Source: Bacillus cereus group sp. RP43 (lineage in GTDB: Bacteria; Bacillota; Bacilli; Bacillales; Bacillaceae_G). From it: 64,000 nt of DNA. A program made the position numbers and the translations under genes. How positions within the stretch are numbered: the stretch's first letter is position 1; the number at the start of each line of letters is the position of its first letter. Of the stretch, positions 61,528 through 64,000 are shown piece by piece. The stretch lies in NCBI RefSeq assembly GCF_040459645.1, contig NZ_JARVHQ010000001.1:2108001-2172000 (forward strand), given 5' to 3'. Below the pieces are notes generated by a model. It was not told the origin of the DNA. It saw only the letters and a program-made list of their open reading frames with translations, and searched no databases.

Positions 61528-61858
61528 ATGAAAAGAAAATTTTTCATTGCATTTACAGTTATATTGTTAAGTATTTCACTCGCAGGGTGTGGCAAGGCTG
61601 ATATGGAAGGTATTATTTTAGAAGTAACAGAAAATGAGATATTACTTTCAGAGAATCTTTCTCTGGACAAGTATGAAGATATAAAAAATAAATCAATTTC
61701 AGAGATACAGGAAGAGGAAAAGGGTATTCCTTTAATTTATTTAGCATATGACAATACAGAGGAATGGTCAAAAGGTGATGAAGTAAAAGATTGATGGAGA
61801 TGTATTTGCATCCTATCCTGAGCAAGCTAAGGCTAAAAGAATTCAATTTAAAAAATAA
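61528..61858 (+). pseudogene. DUF3221-type lipoprotein, frameshifted near the end
   Basis: ATG 61528 gives MKRKFFIAFTVILLSISLAG then C, a lipobox. The domain runs MEGIILEVTENEILLSENLS to DNTEEWSKGDEVKD and then TGA at 61792. Another frame continues IDGDVFASYPEQAKAKRIQF to 61858, the expected DUF3221 end (xxIDGxxxxSYPxQAxA). A one- or two-base indel near 61788 therefore splits it. The shortened 88-residue form could still be made and anchored. GATAAGGTG precedes the ATG. Confidence 0.75.
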
Positions 61859-61906
61859 GTTCTCAACAATCGAGAGTAATTGTGAAACAGAATAAAATAT
61901 TTAGAA

Positions 61907-61937
61907 AGCTCAGGATCCAAATCTGAGCTTTTTTGTG
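61907..61937 (+). terminator. Terminator of the DUF3221 gene
   Basis: AAGCTCAGGAT-ccaa-ATCTGAGCTTTTTTG. Confidence 0.85.
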
Positions 61938-62085
61938 ATGGTTATCTATACTGTTAATTCATACTCTCTTAATTATATCAGACAATTTAACCGTTAAAAG
62001 TTAACCAATAGCAACAATTTTTACGAAAACAGCCTAAAATTAAATAACTTATTATCTCTACACATTACGGATTACATGATATTTT

Positions 62086-63345
62086 CTATAAAGCCGCACC
62101 TTTCCCGCGCTCTTCCTTAAACCGAACCCCAAAAGTATCCGCTGTAATTTCATCAGCTTTCGGTAATGATCGTAATTTCGGATGAAGTAGCCATACGAGA
62201 GAAATGAATAAAATCCCGATGCTAGCGAGCGCGAAAATGAGTTGACTACTATATACATTTGCAGTGTATCCTCCAATTAAAGAGCCAAATGGCATAGCGA
62301 TTGTGCCCATACTTCGCATGACTGAATTGATGCGTCCGAGATATTGATTTGGAATAGCCATTTGACTGATCGTCGCAAATAATATGTTGGTAGCACCAAT
62401 TGGAATCCAAGCTAAGCCGAATAAGAAAATAGACAGCCATTGAAACGGTACAATCGTAGAGAGAAACCAAAAGACAGCGCCAGCCGCAAAGCTAATAATG
62501 GAGACACGGCCAACATTACGTTTGCCAACCCATGAACTGAATAGTGCTCCGATTAAACTGCCGGCTGATATAGCGGCTAAAAAGAAGCCATATAATTTCA
62601 CGCCTCCTAAAGAATCAGCGAAAGAAGGAAGTATCGCCATCGTCATACCAATTGAAAAATTAGCGACAACTGAACCGATTAAGAAGACGCCCATTAATGA
62701 ACGAAAGACGATTGAAAAGCCTTCTTTTAATTCAGAGAAATATTGTTTAGTGGAAAGCGATGTATTGGCTTCTGCTTGTTTTGGCATTTTTAATGAAAAG
62801 AACAAAAGGGCAGTAATCGCGAATGTAAAGGAGTCAATTACATATAAAGTGATTGCGCCAAGTAGTGCTACTAATATTCCAGAAAGAGTCGTACAAATTA
62901 AATCAATGCCTTGATATGCAAATGAAAAGAGTGAGTTTCCTTTTAATAATTGTGTTTTATTCAGTAGAAGTGGTAAAGCTTTTGATTGTGCGGGATAGGC
63001 GAATTGTTCGATAAAGGCTACGATGGGCATAATGATGAGTAGTAGTTGAACTGTTAATAGATCGAAGTAGTGTGTAATAGGAATGATTAATATAAGAATG
63101 CATTGCAGAACTTGTGTGATGACGAGGGTGTTTTTGATTGACCATCTATCAACGAATGGACCAGTAAGAAATTGTAATGCAGAAGGTAATAATGTAAGGA
63201 AACCAGCCAATCCAGAATAAAAAGGATTACCACTAAGTTCATATACGAGCCACATCGCTGCTACATAATACAAACTATCTCCTATGTTTGTAAAAATTCT
63301 CCCTAAAAATAATAAGAGGAAATTCCGTTTTTTTAATATGTCCAC
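62086..63345 (-). CDS. MFS exporter (macrolide-efflux-like)
   Basis: 419 residues from GTG 63345 after AAAGGAG. Opening NFLLLFLGRIFTNIGDSLYY, AMWLVYELSGNPFYSGLAGF, GPFVDRWSIKNTLVITQVLQ (motif A) and ISQMAIPNQYLGRINSVMRS are typical of the MefA/YfiS-type exporter group. 12 helices. It is followed by no gene, with 150 bp to the previous one. It lies 69 bp downstream of an ArsR-like regulator on the same strand, which probably controls it. Confidence 0.9.
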   Translation of the reverse strand: MDILKKRNFLLLFLGRIFTNIGDSLYYVAAMWLVYELSGNPFYSGLAGFLTLLPSALQFLTGPFVDRWSIKNTLVITQVLQCILILIIPITHYFDLLTVQLLLIIMPIVAFIEQFAYPAQSKALPLLLNKTQLLKGNSLFSFAYQGIDLICTTLSGILVALLGAITLYVIDSFTFAITALLFFSLKMPKQAEANTSLSTKQYFSELKEGFSIVFRSLMGVFLIGSVVANFSIGMTMAILPSFADSLGGVKLYGFFLAAISAGSLIGALFSSWVGKRNVGRVSIISFAAGAVFWFLSTIVPFQWLSIFLFGLAWIPIGATNILFATISQMAIPNQYLGRINSVMRSMGTIAMPFGSLIGGYTANVYSSQLIFALASIGILFISLVWLLHPKLRSLPKADEITADTFGVRFKEERGKGAAL

Positions 63346-63414
63346 TTTATCTACTCCTTTATAATAAATTTATTCGGTAAAATAAATTTGACCGTTTATG
63401 TAAAAAAAATTGTA

Positions 63415-64000
63415 TTACGATTTTTCTTCTTTTTTAACGAATCGTTGCATTGCTCGCTCATCGATTTGCAGTGCAGTAGTAGAAATGTAATAAGCTTTAC
63501 TATTTGGATCTTTATCCGCATCTTTTGTGATCTCATTTAATTCAGCCATCACTTCATAAAACTTTTTCACCCACACTTGAAATTGTTCTGGCGTGGCATC
63601 AAACTCCCAGCAGGATGAAACGTAATTCCATTCAGCTGGGTCTTCGCTTACTTTTCGTAATGTAAAAGCTTCTTCTGGTGCAGCGAGAATATGGCTTTTC
63701 GTTCTTTCCGTCATTTGTAAAAAGATTTGGCGACCTGATTCGCTTAATATTTCTAAATGAGGTAATAGATCTGCGGCAGGGGTGAAGCCTTTAGCGACAG
63801 ATTGATAAAACTTTTGAACGATGCCATTCTTTTCTTCTGTATAAACGATCTCTATAAAACCATTCTTTTCTAATTCTTTTAAATGATAATGAATTTTCGC
63901 CCTTGAAATGCCGAATTTCTCAGATAGTAGTTGTCCTGTATAAGGACGTTCGCATAGACGCATCATCATTTCGACACGTAGTGGATCGCTCATTGCTTTT
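63415..64000 (-). CDS. ArsR-like winged-helix regulator (5' end beyond window)
   Basis: At least 192 residues. MSDPLRVEMMMRLCERPYTG then LLSEKFGISRAKIHYHLKEL, EKNGFIEIVYTEEKNGIVQK is the winged helix (ArsR/HTH_20 type). A C-terminal ligand-type domain runs from about residue 70 (FTPAADLLPHLEILSESGRQ) to the end. The frame is open up to the window edge, and family members normally have about 20 residues before 'ALSDPLR', so the true start lies outside. It probably represses the adjacent MFS exporter. Confidence 0.8.
   Translation of the reverse strand, partial: KAMSDPLRVEMMMRLCERPYTGQLLSEKFGISRAKIHYHLKELEKNGFIEIVYTEEKNGIVQKFYQSVAKGFTPAADLLPHLEILSESGRQIFLQMTERTKSHILAAPEEAFTLRKVSEDPAEWNYVSSCWEFDATPEQFQVWVKKFYEVMAELNEITKDADKDPNSKAYYISTTALQIDERAMQRFVKKEEKS

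Noticed and set aside
62498..62914. Plus-strand ORF of 138 codons
   Set aside because: Antisense shadow of the MFS gene, with no ribosome site and no recognisable domain.

Overview
The window looks like chromosome from a low-GC Firmicute of the Bacillus cereus group (B. cereus, B. thuringiensis or a close relative). Support: AT-rich DNA with strong GGAGG-type ribosome binding sites; four copies or remnants of a repeat starting GTGAAACTTTAATCAG, one flanked by TTTAT on both sides, which fits the group-specific bcr1 element; an IS240-type IS6 element; a spore SASP gene; an SLH-domain surface protein; and HssRS-like heme-sensor genes. No rRNA, tRNA or CRISPR array was seen. All identifications come from reading the sequence and from memory of protein families; no database was searched.

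Layout. 1-1664: two peptide-type ABC permeases on the minus strand, the second cut by the window edge. About 1.7-23 kb: an eroded accessory island. It carries glutamate decarboxylase beside a Tn3 transposase remnant, a frameshifted HNH gene and other small phage-like genes, a CHRD protein, a YolD-like protein, a Cys/His/Trp repeat protein, a cluster of tiny two-helix membrane peptides with shared flanking repeats, HU, broken Nudix, peptide-transporter and repeat-protein genes, an intact IS6 element plus IS6 and IS3 scraps, a serine-degradation cluster (sdaAB-sdaAA-transporter) behind a good cre site, and an RNase J-type gene.

23-45 kb: mostly intact genes. These are a cupredoxin, a serine beta-lactamase-like hydrolase, a MarR/MFS pair, an alpha/beta hydrolase, MFS and NETI genes, a DUF4279 protein with a probable CTG start, a VOC protein, an SLH protein, an MFS/TetR divergent pair with a palindromic operator, a DnaD-like protein and a penicillin acylase-family protein. 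They are followed by a one-piece sensor kinase/response regulator beside a separate Sensor-domain protein, an erythromycin-esterase-like lipoprotein, a CPBP membrane protease and a frameshifted SASP gene.

45.6-47.6 kb: a polymorphic-toxin module, namely a WXG100-headed protein ending in a WHH-type HNH nuclease motif, followed by a SMI1/KNR4-type immunity protein. 48-64 kb: ordinary backbone. It holds a secreted GH-like protein, serC-serA-DUF1015 behind a textbook sigma-A promoter, a MaoC-like protein, DUF3224, an S66 LD-carboxypeptidase, YitT, an HssRS-like two-component pair, a DinB-like protein, a broken DUF3221 lipoprotein, and an MFS exporter with its ArsR-like regulator.

Themes. Serine can be made (serCA) and degraded (sdaAA/AB) within one window, and the degradation cluster looks carbon-catabolite controlled. 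The accessory third contains many one- or two-base frameshifts and nonsense codons. The most interesting candidates are the WXG100-WHH toxin pair, the small two-helix peptide cassettes at 4.0-10.4 kb, and the membrane-anchored kinase-regulator fusion.
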